A DNA stretch of 64,000 nt from JACCZR01 sp963844805 (GTDB lineage Bacteria > Actinomycetota > Thermoleophilia > Solirubrobacterales > Thermoleophilaceae), in the NCBI GenBank assembly GCA_963844805.1, contig CAWJPU010000001.1:124001-188000 (forward strand). The letters are read 5' to 3'. The notes beneath the pieces were generated by a model. That model was given only the letters and a program-made list of their open reading frames with translations, was not told the origin of the DNA and ran no database searches. Both the position numbers and the translations under genes were made by a program. Numbering within the stretch: the stretch's first letter is position 1; each line of letters starts with the position of its first letter. Of this stretch, positions 18,203 through 28,916 are shown piece by piece.

Positions 18203-19335
18203 ATGACCTCGGCCGGTACCACGGCGAACGCAGTGGAGGCGCTGGCGTCCGCCGGCGAGTCGGGCACGCCGGTCCGGTTCGTGGGCTCGGGCAGCAAGCT
18301 GCACTGGGGCGTGCCGGAGGAGGACGGCGTGGAGCACATCTCCACCACGGGCTCGGATCGCCTGCTCGAGCACAACGAGGGCGACCTGACCGCGATCGTG
18401 GAGGCCGGCCTGCCCCTGGCCAAGGCGCAGGAGGCGTTCGCCGAGCACGACCAGGAGCTGCTGCTCGACCCGCCGGACCCCGACGCGCTCGGCCACGCTG
18501 GGCGGCGTGATCGCCTCCGGCGACTCGGGCCCGCTGCGCACCCGCTACGGCGGCCCGCGCGACCTCGTGCTGGGCGTGCAGGTCGCGCTGTCCGACGGGC
18601 AGACCGCGCGGGCGGGCGGCAAGGTGATCAAGAACGTCGCCGGCTACGACCTGTCGAAGCTCTACACGGGGTCCCTGGGCTCGCTGGGGATGATCCTGGA
18701 GCTGTCGCTGCGCCTGCACCCCAAGCCGCCGTCGACGGCGACCGCCGCGGGCGGCACCGACGACCCCGCGGTGCTGGCCCACGCGGCGCTGAAGCTGACC
18801 AAGGCGCCGCTCGAGGCCCGCTGCATGGACCTGCGCTTCGGGGGCGGCGACGGGGCGCTGCTCGTCCGCTTCGGCGGCGCGACGCCGCGCGCGGGCGCCG
18901 ACGCCGCGGCCCGGCTGATGGAGGAGGCGGGCCTGGAGGTCAGCTTCGTCGAGGACGACGACGAGATCTGGCGCCGCCAGCGCGAGGGCCAGCGCTCCCC
19001 CGGGGGGCGTGGCGGTGCGGGTCTCGACGCTGCCGTCGCGCTTCGCCGACCTGATGGACGCGACGCAGCGGCTGGGTGGGCGGCTGGTGGCCCGCGCCGG
19101 GCTCGGCCTCGCCTGGGTGGTGCTCGAGGACCGCTCGCCGCAGGAGGCCGCCGACGCGATCGCCGAGCTGCGCCGGGCGATGGACCCCGCGCCGTGCGCG
19201 GTGCTCGACGCCCCGGGCGAGGTGCGCGCCATGATCGACCCGTGGCCCCGGCCCGCCGACGGCCCGCTCGCCCTGATGCAGCGACTCAAGCAGCGCTTCG
19301 ACCCCGCCGGGGTGTGCCGGCCCTCGCTCGCATGA
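18203..19335 (+). CDS. glcE: glycolate oxidase FAD-binding subunit GlcE (two extra bases)
   Basis: About 376 residues. PVRFVGSGSKLHWG is the FAD-loop region; GVIASGDSGPLRTRYGG, GGKVIKNVAGYDLSKLYTGS and LGSLGMILE follow, and the C-terminal helix ends in RFDPAGVCRP, all typical of GlcE. The frame changes near 18495 and at the CCCCCGGGGGG run near 19003, each explained by one extra base. The stop TGA overlaps the ATG of glcF. Confidence 0.85.
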
Positions 19336-20552
19336 CCGCCTTCGACACCCAGAACTCGCCCTCGATCGACCTGATCGACGAGTGCGTCCACTGCGGCTTC
19401 TGCCTGCCCACCTGCCCCACCTACTCGCTGTGGGGCGAGGAGATGGACTCGCCGCGGGGCCGCATCGTGCTGATGAAGGCCGGGCTCGAGGAGGGCGCCG
19501 AGCTGTCGGCGCCGATGATCGAGCACTGGGACAACTGCCTGGGCTGCATGGCCTGCGTGACCGCCTGCCCGTCCGGCGTGAAGTACGACAAGCTGCTCGT
19601 CGACACCCGCGCGCAGGTGGAGCGCAACTATCCGCGCACCTGGCGCGAGCGGCTGCTCAAGCGCGCGGTGTTCACGGTGTTCCCCAACCACCGGCTGCTG
19701 CGCCTGCTGGCCCTCGGGCTGCCGATCGGCAGGCGGCTGCCGGGGCTGCTCGGTGCGCTCACCCCGCGCATCCCGCTGCGCCGCGCCTTCCACCGGCTCC
19801 CCACGCGGCTGAGCGCCGAGGGGCAGGCGCGCGGGTCGGTGGCGCTGCTGCAGGGCTGCGTCCAGCGCGCCTTCTTCGGCGACGTCAACGAAGCCACCGC
19901 CCGTGTGCTCGCGGCGGAGGGCTTCGAGGTCCACGCGCCGGCCAAGCCCGACTGCTGCGGCTCGCTGGAGCTGCATACCGGCGAGGACTCCGCGCGCGAC
20001 AAGGCCAAGGCCACCATCGCCGCCCTCGAGCGCTACGACACCGTGGTGACCAACTCGGCCGGTTGCGGGTCGGGCATGCGCGACTACGGCCACCTGCTGC
20101 GCGACGAGCCGGGCTGGGCCCAGCGGGCCGAGCGCTTCTCGGCCAAGGTGCGCGACGTGACCGAGGTGCTGGCCGAGGCCGGGCCGCGCGCCGAGCGAAA
20201 GCCGCTGAACCTCAAGGTGGCCTACCACGACGCCTGCCACCTGGCCCACGCCCAGGCGGTGCGCCAGCCCCCGCGCGAGCTGCTGCGCTCCATTCCCGGC
20301 GTCGAGCTCGTCGAGCCCGCCGAGTGGGAGATCTGCTGCGGCTCGGCCGGCATCTACAACCTGGTCAAGCCCGAGCCCGCCGCCGATCTGGGCGAGCGCA
20401 AGGCGCGCAACCTGATCGACACCGGGGCGGAGGTGATCGCCGCCGCGAACCCCGGCTGCGCGCTGCAGATCGCCGCGCACGCCCGGCGGCTGGGCCACGA
20501 GCTGGAGGTCGTGCACCCGATGACGCTGCTGTGGAGGTCGATCGATGGCTGA
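19332..20552 (+). CDS. glcF: glycolate oxidase iron-sulfur subunit GlcF
   Basis: A 406-residue protein with two ferredoxin-type 4Fe-4S sites, CVHCGFCLPTCPTY (residues ~18-31) and CLGCMACVTACPSG (~74-87), and two CCG domains (CCGSLELHTG, ICCGSAGIYNL). It carries electrons from GlcD to the respiratory chain. The frame is intact, unlike glcE. ATGA coupling to glcE, and its last 8 bp overlap the start of the malate synthase gene. Confidence 0.93.
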   Translation: MTAFDTQNSPSIDLIDECVHCGFCLPTCPTYSLWGEEMDSPRGRIVLMKAGLEEGAELSAPMIEHWDNCLGCMACVTACPSGVKYDKLLVDTRAQVERNYPRTWRERLLKRAVFTVFPNHRLLRLLALGLPIGRRLPGLLGALTPRIPLRRAFHRLPTRLSAEGQARGSVALLQGCVQRAFFGDVNEATARVLAAEGFEVHAPAKPDCCGSLELHTGEDSARDKAKATIAALERYDTVVTNSAGCGSGMRDYGHLLRDEPGWAQRAERFSAKVRDVTEVLAEAGPRAERKPLNLKVAYHDACHLAHAQAVRQPPRELLRSIPGVELVEPAEWEICCGSAGIYNLVKPEPAADLGERKARNLIDTGAEVIAAANPGCALQIAAHARRLGHELEVVHPMTLLWRSIDG

Positions 20553-22140
20553 CGGAGTCGAACTGAAGGCTCCCCTCGACGGGCGCCAGGCGGAGGTCGT
20601 GACCGACCGCGCACTGGACTTGGTCGCCCGCCTCCACCGCGAGCTGGACGACACGCGGCGACAGCTGCTGGACCGCCGCCGGGAGCGCCAGGCCGAGCTC
20701 GACGCCGGCGGGACGCTGGACTTCCTCTCCGAGACCAGGGACGTGCGCGAGGGCGACTGGAAGGTGGCCGAGGCGCCGGCCGACATGCAGGACCGCCGCG
20801 TGGAGATCACCGGCCCCACCGACCGCAAGATGGTCATCAACGCCCTGAACTCCGGCGCCGCCGGCTTCATGGCGGACTTCGAGGACTCCAACTCGCCCAC
20901 CTGGGCCAACATGGCCGGCGGCCAGGTGAACCTCGCCGACGCCGTCCGGGGCTCCATCGAGCACGACGAGGGAGACAAGCAGTACCGCCTGAACGAAGAG
21001 GTCGCGACCCTGCTGGTGCGCCCCCGGGGCTGGCACCTGCCAGAGCGCAACGTCGAGGTCGACGGCCGTCCGGTGGCCGGGGGGCTGTTCGACGTCGCCC
21101 TGTACGTCGCGAACAACCACGAGGCGCTGGCCGCCAAGGGCAGCGGCCCCTACCTGTACGTGCCGAAGCTCGAGTCCCACCGCGAGGCGCGGCTGTGGAA
21201 CGACGCCCTCGGGATCATCGAGGACGAGCTCGGGCTCGACCGCGGCACCGTGAAGGTCACCGTGCTGATCGAGACGCTCCCCGCGGTGTTCGAGATGAAC
21301 GAGATCCTGTACGAGCTGCGGGAGCGCTCCGCGGCGCTGAACGCCGGCCGGTGGGACTACATCTTCAGCGCCATCAAGCGCTTCCGCACCCGGCCCGACT
21401 TCGTGCTGCCCGATCGCGCCGCGGTGACGATGACCGTTCCCTTCATGCGCGCCTATACCGAGCTGCTGGTCAAGACCTGCCACGCGCGCGGCGCCCACGC
21501 GATGGGCGGCATGGCCGCCCAGATCCCGTCGCGAAAGGACCCGGAGGCGGCCGAGAAGGCGCTGGCCAAGGTCGCCGAGGACAAGGCGCGCGAGGCCGGC
21601 GACGGCTTCGACGGGACCTGGGTCGCGCACCCGGACTCGGTGGAGACGGCGCTCGAGCAGTTCGACGAGGTGCTCGGCGACCGGCCCAACCAGCTCGACA
21701 AGCAGCGCGACGACGTGAACGTCGGCGCGGCGGAGCTGCTCGACATCCCCTCCACCCCCGGCTCGCAAACCGAGCAGGGCCTGCGCTCGAACGTGAACGT
21801 GGGGATCCAGTACATCTCGTCGTGGCTGCGCGGCAACGGCGCCGCCGGCATCTACGGGCTGATGGAGGACGCGGCCACCGCGGAGATCTCGCGCGGCCAG
21901 GTGTGGCAGTGGATCCAGCACGGCGTGCAGCTGGAGGACGGGCGCACGGTCACCACGGACCTGGTCCGCGAGCTCGAGGCCGAGGAGCTGGAGACGATCC
22001 GCAAGGAGATCGGCGACGACCAGTGGTTCCAGCGCGAGGGCCGGCCGGACCTCTCACGTGAGCTGTTCGAGCGCGTTGCGCTCAGCGACGAGTTCGAGGA
22101 GTTCCTGACGCTGCCGGCGCTGGAGAAGCTGCCGGACTAG
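20545..22140 (+). CDS. aceB: malate synthase (A-type)
   Basis: A 531-residue enzyme, the usual length of malate synthase A. TVLIETLPAVFEMNEILYEL and GRWDYIFSAIKRF match the family signature, and MGGMAAQIPSR follows. It condenses glyoxylate with acetyl-CoA to malate. Its ATG lies inside the end of glcF, so glyoxylate made by GlcDEF is used by the product of the next gene: a complete glycolate-assimilation module. No isocitrate lyase gene is present in this window. A copy of the dispersed intergenic element begins 11 bp after the stop. Confidence 0.93.
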   Translation: MADGVELKAPLDGRQAEVVTDRALDLVARLHRELDDTRRQLLDRRRERQAELDAGGTLDFLSETRDVREGDWKVAEAPADMQDRRVEITGPTDRKMVINALNSGAAGFMADFEDSNSPTWANMAGGQVNLADAVRGSIEHDEGDKQYRLNEEVATLLVRPRGWHLPERNVEVDGRPVAGGLFDVALYVANNHEALAAKGSGPYLYVPKLESHREARLWNDALGIIEDELGLDRGTVKVTVLIETLPAVFEMNEILYELRERSAALNAGRWDYIFSAIKRFRTRPDFVLPDRAAVTMTVPFMRAYTELLVKTCHARGAHAMGGMAAQIPSRKDPEAAEKALAKVAEDKAREAGDGFDGTWVAHPDSVETALEQFDEVLGDRPNQLDKQRDDVNVGAAELLDIPSTPGSQTEQGLRSNVNVGIQYISSWLRGNGAAGIYGLMEDAATAEISRGQVWQWIQHGVQLEDGRTVTTDLVRELEAEELETIRKEIGDDQWFQREGRPDLSRELFERVALSDEFEEFLTLPALEKLPD

Positions 22141-22151
22141 CGGCCATAGCG

Positions 22152-22204
22152 CCGGAGCGCAGGCCGGGCGTTGGCCGGAGCTTTCCGGAGGTAGGGAGCA
22201 CCGC
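22152..22204 (+). repeat. dispersed intergenic element, copy C (shorter)
   Basis: 53 nt after the malate synthase stop, in its sense. It shares the conserved 3' core CGGAGGTAGGGAGCACCGC and the 5' part GGAGCGCAGGCC with the copies at 37181-37240 and 51237-51296, but lacks about six bases in the middle. It fills most of the 74-bp gap before the convergent def gene. Confidence 0.7.
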
Positions 22205-22214
22205 CGCTCGATCG

Positions 22215-22817
22215 TTACGCGGCTTCGCGCTGGCGCTCGGCCTCGCGCAGCGCCTTCATCGCCTCGCGGCGCTGGTCGCGCGAGGTGCGGTCCAGGATCA
22301 GCTTGCCGTCGAGGTGGTCCATCTCGTGCTGGATCACCCGCGCTTCCAGGCCCGAGGCCTCGATCACGCGCTCGCCGCCCTCCTCGTCGCGGGCGCGGAC
22401 CCGCACGTGCACCGCGCGGTCGACGTCCACCCCCACGCCGGGGATCGACAGGCAGCCCTCCTCGAGCGTCTCCTCCTCCTCGCCGTGCCAGTCGAGCTCG
22501 GGGTTGACCAGGGCGATCACCGGGGCGTCGGGGCCGACGCGGTAGACCAGCACGCGCTGCGAGATGCCCAGCTGGGGCGCGGCCAGGCCAACGCCGAGGG
22601 CGTCGTTCATGATCCCGGCCATCCGCGCGACCTGGCCGCGCAGGCCGTCGTCGAAGCGATCCACCTCGGTGGCCCGGCTCTTGAGCACCGGGTCGCCCAG
22701 GCGGCGCACGAGCGACATCGCCGCGACGCGCCTGGCCTCGACCTCGGGGTCCAGCCGGGGCTCGTCCTCGTCGACCGCCTCGGGGTCGAAGGGCTCGCGC
22801 TCGGTCTCGTCCGCCAT
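22215..22817 (-). CDS. def: peptide deformylase
   Basis: A 200-residue protein with all three deformylase motifs: GVGLAAPQ, EEGCLSIPG (metal Cys) and QHEMDHLDG (two metal His and the catalytic Glu). It removes the formyl group from nascent proteins, the partner activity to fmt at 11433. An acidic N-terminal stretch of ~33 residues precedes the normal start of the fold; an internal ATG at 22718 is a plausible alternative start. It is on the same strand as priA, metK and fmt, as in the usual actinobacterial cluster. Confidence 0.93.
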   Translation of the reverse strand: MADETEREPFDPEAVDEDEPRLDPEVEARRVAAMSLVRRLGDPVLKSRATEVDRFDDGLRGQVARMAGIMNDALGVGLAAPQLGISQRVLVYRVGPDAPVIALVNPELDWHGEEEETLEEGCLSIPGVGVDVDRAVHVRVRARDEEGGERVIEASGLEARVIQHEMDHLDGKLILDRTSRDQRREAMKALREAERQREAA

Positions 22818-22827
22818 CCCGGCCGAG

Positions 22828-22833
22828 TTTAAT
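22828..22833 (+). promoter_or_regulatory. -10 box TTTAAT of the hydrolase-cyclase gene
   Basis: TTTAAT is 7 nt before the GTG at 22841, with no Shine-Dalgarno. It lies in the 23-bp gap from the divergent def gene. Confidence 0.45.
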
Positions 22834-22840
22834 CCGTCGC

Positions 22841-24169
22841 GTGAGCGCGACGTTGGAGACCCGTTTCGCCCAGAGCGGCGGCGTCAGCATCGCCTACGCG
22901 GTGGCCGGCGAAGGTCCCGTCGACCTCGTCATCGTGCCGGGATTCGTGAGCAACTTCGAGGAGGCCTGGCAGATGCCCGGCTTCCACCGGGTCTACGAGC
23001 GCCTCGCCGGCTTCGCGCGGCTGATCCTGTTCGACAAGCGCGAGCAGGGCGCCTCCGACCGCACGGGCCGCCCGCCCACGCTGGAGGAGTCGATGGAGGA
23101 CGTCCACGCCGTGCTCGACGCGGCGGGCTCCGAGCGGGCCGCGCTGATGGGGCTCTCCGAGGGTGGTCCCATGTCGATCCTGCTCGCCGCCACCTTCCCC
23201 GAGCGCTGCTCGCATCTGATCCTGTACGGCTCCTTCGCGCGGCTCACGAAGGCCGAGGGCTACCCCGAGGGCCTCCCCGTGCGGAACCTCGACGCGCTCG
23301 CCGACCTCCTGCAGGACGAGTGGGGCGGACCGGCCGCCCTCTCCCTGTTCGCCCCGTCCCTGGTGGGCGACGCCGACGCCGAGCGCTCGTGGGGCCGCTT
23401 CCTGCGCTCGGGCTCGAGCCCCGCCGGGGCGCGAGCGTTGATGGACCTCTACCGGGACGTCGACGTCCGCGAGGCGCTGCCCCTGGTCGCCCAGCCCACG
23501 CTGGTGCTCCACCGGGAACGAGACGCGGCGCTCCCCGTCCGGACCAGCCACTACCTCGCCGAGCACATCCCCGGCGCGCGCCTCGTCGAGCTGCCCGGCA
23601 GGGACCACGCGCTGATCGGGGGCGACATCGACCAGCTCGTGGACGAGATGGAGGAGTTCCTCACCGGCACCCGTTCCGAGCGTCCGCCCGAGCGTGTCCT
23701 CTCGACCGTGCTGTTCACCGACATCGTCGGCTCCACCGAGCGCGCCGCTCAGCTGGGCGACCGCCGCTGGCGCGAGCTGCTCGACCGCCACGACGTGATC
23801 ACCCGCGCCGAGGTCGAGCGCCGCCGCGGCCGGGCGGTCAAGAGCACCGGCGACGGCTTCCTGGCCACCTTCGACGGGCCCGCCCGGGCGATCGAGTGCG
23901 CGCGGGCGGTGGCCTCCGGCGTCGGCGGACTCGGCGTGCAGGTGCGGGCCGGCGTGCACACCGGCGAGTGCGAGCTGCGCGGCGACGACATCGGCGGGAT
24001 GGCGGTGCACATCGGCGCCCGGGTCGCCGCGCGCGCCGAGCCAGGCGAGGTGCTCGTGTCGAGCACGGTCAAGGACCTCGTGGTGGGCTCGGGCCTGGAC
24101 TTCGTGGAGCGGGGCGCGCAGACGCTCAAGGGCGTACCCGGCGAGTGGCGCCTGTACTCCGTCGCCTAG
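22841..24169 (+). CDS. alpha/beta hydrolase fused to a class III nucleotide cyclase
   Basis: A 442-residue two-domain protein. Residues ~10-265 are an alpha/beta hydrolase with the nucleophile elbow GLSEGG and a C-terminal catalytic His in GRDHAL. Residues ~285-440 are a class III adenylate/guanylate cyclase domain: LFTDIVGSTERA (first metal Asp), KSTGDGFLATF (second metal Asp and substrate Lys), and the IGARVAARA helix. Such fusions occur in mycobacteria and other actinobacteria; the hydrolase part may act as a sensor or true enzyme. Which nucleotide is made cannot be told from sequence alone. It ends 4 bp before the convergent priA stop. Confidence 0.85.
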   Translation: MSATLETRFAQSGGVSIAYAVAGEGPVDLVIVPGFVSNFEEAWQMPGFHRVYERLAGFARLILFDKREQGASDRTGRPPTLEESMEDVHAVLDAAGSERAALMGLSEGGPMSILLAATFPERCSHLILYGSFARLTKAEGYPEGLPVRNLDALADLLQDEWGGPAALSLFAPSLVGDADAERSWGRFLRSGSSPAGARALMDLYRDVDVREALPLVAQPTLVLHRERDAALPVRTSHYLAEHIPGARLVELPGRDHALIGGDIDQLVDEMEEFLTGTRSERPPERVLSTVLFTDIVGSTERAAQLGDRRWRELLDRHDVITRAEVERRRGRAVKSTGDGFLATFDGPARAIECARAVASGVGGLGVQVRAGVHTGECELRGDDIGGMAVHIGARVAARAEPGEVLVSSTVKDLVVGSGLDFVERGAQTLKGVPGEWRLYSVA

Positions 24170-24172
24170 GCG

Positions 24173-26350
<2,178 letters not shown>

Positions 26351-26392
26351 CGACCGAAGGTATTGGACCGACCGGCTGTGCTCGGACAACCG

Positions 26393-26398
26393 TAGGAT
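26393..26398 (+). promoter_or_regulatory. -10 box TAGGAT of the cyclase gene
   Basis: TAGGAT lies 9 nt before the ATG at 26408; no Shine-Dalgarno follows it, so the transcript would be leaderless or nearly so. Confidence 0.4.
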
Positions 26399-26407
26399 GC
26401 CCGCCCC

Positions 26408-27532
26408 ATGGCCGCGATCGACTTCGAGGCGGAGGGCCTGCTCGAGAACCTGGAGGGCGAGGAGCGCGAGTCGCGGCGCAAGCTGCTGGAGGAGCTGGTC
26501 GAGGACGGGTTCGACCTCGAGTACCTGAAAGAGGCCGCCGAGCAGGACCGGCTGGCCCTGCTCCCGGTGGAGACGGTGCTCGGCGGGGAGCCCCGCTACA
26601 CCGCCGAGGAGGTCGCCAAGAAGACCAAGCTGGACCGCGAGTTCCTCGTGCGACTATGGAACGCGCTGGGGATGCCGGTAGCCGGCGAGGGCGAGAAGGC
26701 CTACACGAAGGCCGACGTGGACGCCGCGAAGGGCGTTCACGAGATCCTCGACACCGGGCTGCCGGAGGACGGCCTGCTGGAGATCACACGCGCGATGAGC
26801 CAGAGCATGGCCACGCTGGCAGCCGCGGTCGGCCGCGTGTTCGGGGACGCGTTCCTCCGCGAGGGCGGCAATGAGCTGGACCTCGCGCGCCGCTACACCG
26901 ACGTGGCCAAGGAGGTGGCCCCGCACGTGCCGCTGCTGCTGGCGCACGTTTTCGCCATCCAGCAGCGGGAGGAGCTGCGGCGCGCGATGGTGGACCTCGA
27001 GGCGGTGTCCAAGGGCGAGCTGGCCGGGAGCGAGGACATCACCGTCGCCTTCGCCGACCTGGTCGGCTTCACGCGCCTGGGCGAACGGATCCCGCCCGAG
27101 GAGCTGGGCGCCGTGGCCGCGCGCCTGGGCGAGCTGGCCTCGGAGGTCGCCGAGCCGCCGGTGCGGTTCGTGAAGACGATCGGGGACGCCGCCATGCTCG
27201 TCTCCTACAAGGCCGACCCGGTCATCAAGGCGACGCTCGCTCTGGTCGACGCCGCCGAGCAGGAGGGCGAGAACTTTCCCCAGCTGCGCGCCGGGATGGC
27301 GGCCGGGCCCGCGCTGCGGCGCGCCGGCGACTGGTACGGGCGCCCGGTGAACCTGGCCAGCCGGATCACCGGCAAGGCCCGCCCAAGCAGCGTCTTGGCG
27401 TCCGAGGACGTCAAGGAGCGCGCCCAGGAGGACTACAACTGGTCCTACGCCCGCAAGCGCAAGATCAAGGGCCTGTCCGAGGAGATCCCGCTGCACCGGG
27501 TGCGCCTGCCCGACGAGTCAGACGACGACTGA
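26408..27532 (+). CDS. class III adenylate cyclase with N-terminal regulatory domain (Rv1264-like)
   Basis: 374 residues. Residues 1-~200 are helical and resemble the adenylate cyclase regulatory domain (Pfam Ad_Cy_reg) of Mycobacterium Rv1264, which inhibits the enzyme at neutral pH. The cyclase domain starts near 205: VAFADLVGFTRL holds the first metal Asp, FVKTIGDAAML the substrate Lys and second metal Asp, and VNLASRIT the transition-state Asn and Arg. All catalytic residues are present, so it should make cAMP. pH sensing is inferred from the family only. A terminator at 27568 separates it from metK. Confidence 0.87.
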   Translation: MAAIDFEAEGLLENLEGEERESRRKLLEELVEDGFDLEYLKEAAEQDRLALLPVETVLGGEPRYTAEEVAKKTKLDREFLVRLWNALGMPVAGEGEKAYTKADVDAAKGVHEILDTGLPEDGLLEITRAMSQSMATLAAAVGRVFGDAFLREGGNELDLARRYTDVAKEVAPHVPLLLAHVFAIQQREELRRAMVDLEAVSKGELAGSEDITVAFADLVGFTRLGERIPPEELGAVAARLGELASEVAEPPVRFVKTIGDAAMLVSYKADPVIKATLALVDAAEQEGENFPQLRAGMAAGPALRRAGDWYGRPVNLASRITGKARPSSVLASEDVKERAQEDYNWSYARKRKIKGLSEEIPLHRVRLPDESDDD

Positions 27533-27567
27533 CGCGCCGCGCGGCGGACGATCGGCGCACCCCTGCG

Positions 27568-27597
27568 AAAAACGCTCAGCGCGGCTGAGCTTTTTTT
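27568..27597. terminator. bidirectional rho-independent terminator
   Basis: AAAAA, GCTCAGC (27574-27580), loop GCG, GCTGAGC (27584-27590), then seven T. A perfect 7-bp stem with A- and T-runs serves both the cyclase gene and the convergent metK. Its core matches the terminator at 5767-5795. Confidence 0.85.
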
Positions 27598-27658
27598 CCG
27601 AGGGTGTGCGGCGTTCGCCGCGCGACGGAGCGCCGCGCGGCTTTGCCAGCGGTCGGCG

Positions 27659-28903
27659 CTAGGCGGGGGCGCCGGCCGACTGGGCCGCGGCGTCGCGCAG
27701 GGCGTCGGCCTTGTCGGTCCGCTCCCAGGTGAAGTCCGCGTCCTCGCGGCCGAAGTGGCCGTAGGCGGCGGTCTTCTGGTAGATCGGCCGGTGCAGGTCG
27801 AGCGCCTTTCGGAACGAGCCCGGGCGCAGGTCGAAGTGCTCGTTGACCAGCCGCGCGATCTCGCCCACCGGGATCTTCTCGGTGCCGAACGTCTGCACGC
27901 TGACGGAGACCGGGTGCGCGACGCCGATGGCGTAGGCCACCTGGACCTCCGCGCGGTCGGCCAGCTCGGCGGCCACGATGTTCTTGGCCACCCAGCGCGC
28001 GGCGTACGCGGCGGAGCGGTCCACCTTCGACGGGTCCTTGCCCGAGAAGGCGCCGCCGCCGTGACGGGCGGAGCCGCCGTAGGTGTCGACGATGATCTTG
28101 CGGCCGGTGAGGCCGGCGTCGCCGACCGGGCCGCCGATCACGAACTTGCCGGTGGGGTTCACCAGGAAGTCCTCGTTGGTGTAGAGCTCGGCCTCGTCGT
28201 AGAGGTCGGCCGGGAGGACGGGCTTGACCACGTGCTCCCACAGGTCCGGACGGATCTGGGTGGCCGAGTCGACGTCCTCGGCGTGCTGGGTGGAGATCAG
28301 GACCTTCTCGATGCCGACCGGCACGCCGTCGCGGTAGCGGGCGGTGACCTGGGTCTTGCCGTCCGGGCGCAGGTAGGGAAGCGTGCCGTCCTCGCGCACG
28401 TCGCGCAGGCGCTCGGCGAGCTTGTGCGCCAGGGAGATCGGCAGCGGCATGAGCTCCTCGGTCTCGTTGGTGGCGTAGCCGAACATCATGCCCTGGTCGC
28501 CGGCGCCGGCCACGTCGAGCTCGTCCGAGCTCGAGTCGGCCCGCGTCTCCTTGGCGGAGTCCACGCCCTGGGCGATGTCGGCCGACTGCTTGTCGAGGGC
28601 GACGATGACCGAGCAGCCCTCGCAGTCGAAGCCGTAGGCCGGGTCGTCGTAGCCGATCATCTTGATCGTGTCGCGCACGATCTGCGTGACGTCGATCTGG
28701 GCCTTGGTGCTGATCTCACCGGAGACGACGACGAGTCCGGTGTTCAGCAGCGTCTCGCAGGCGACGCGGCTCTCCGGGTCCTGCGCCAGCACGGCGTCCA
28801 GGACTCCGTCGGAGATCTGGTCGGCCATCTTGTCGGGGTGCCCCCCTGTGACCGACTCGGAGGTGAACAGGAACTCGTTGTCGGAAAGCTCTGGTGTCGT
28901 CAT
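27659..28903 (-). CDS. metK: S-adenosylmethionine synthetase
   Basis: 414 residues, normal length. GHPDKMADQISD at the N-terminus, GAGDQG (residues 133-138) and GGGAFSGKD are the family signatures for ATP and methionine binding. It makes SAM from methionine and ATP. It starts 13 bp after der; TAGTCT at 28914-28919, which includes the der stop codon, could serve as its own -10 box. There is no room for a SAM riboswitch. With priA, def and fmt it forms a gene set conserved in actinobacteria. Confidence 0.96.
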   Translation of the reverse strand: MTTPELSDNEFLFTSESVTGGHPDKMADQISDGVLDAVLAQDPESRVACETLLNTGLVVVSGEISTKAQIDVTQIVRDTIKMIGYDDPAYGFDCEGCSVIVALDKQSADIAQGVDSAKETRADSSSDELDVAGAGDQGMMFGYATNETEELMPLPISLAHKLAERLRDVREDGTLPYLRPDGKTQVTARYRDGVPVGIEKVLISTQHAEDVDSATQIRPDLWEHVVKPVLPADLYDEAELYTNEDFLVNPTGKFVIGGPVGDAGLTGRKIIVDTYGGSARHGGGAFSGKDPSKVDRSAAYAARWVAKNIVAAELADRAEVQVAYAIGVAHPVSVSVQTFGTEKIPVGEIARLVNEHFDLRPGSFRKALDLHRPIYQKTAAYGHFGREDADFTWERTDKADALRDAAAQSAGAPA

Positions 28904-28916
28904 CAGTCGGGGGAGA

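Noticed and set aside
15006..18206. A 1066-codon continuous plus frame covering the permease and GlcD
   Set aside because: After about 16130 this frame carries no family sequence; the permease and GlcD continue in the next frame.
28904..28916. SAM riboswitch before metK
   Set aside because: The gap to der is 13 bp.
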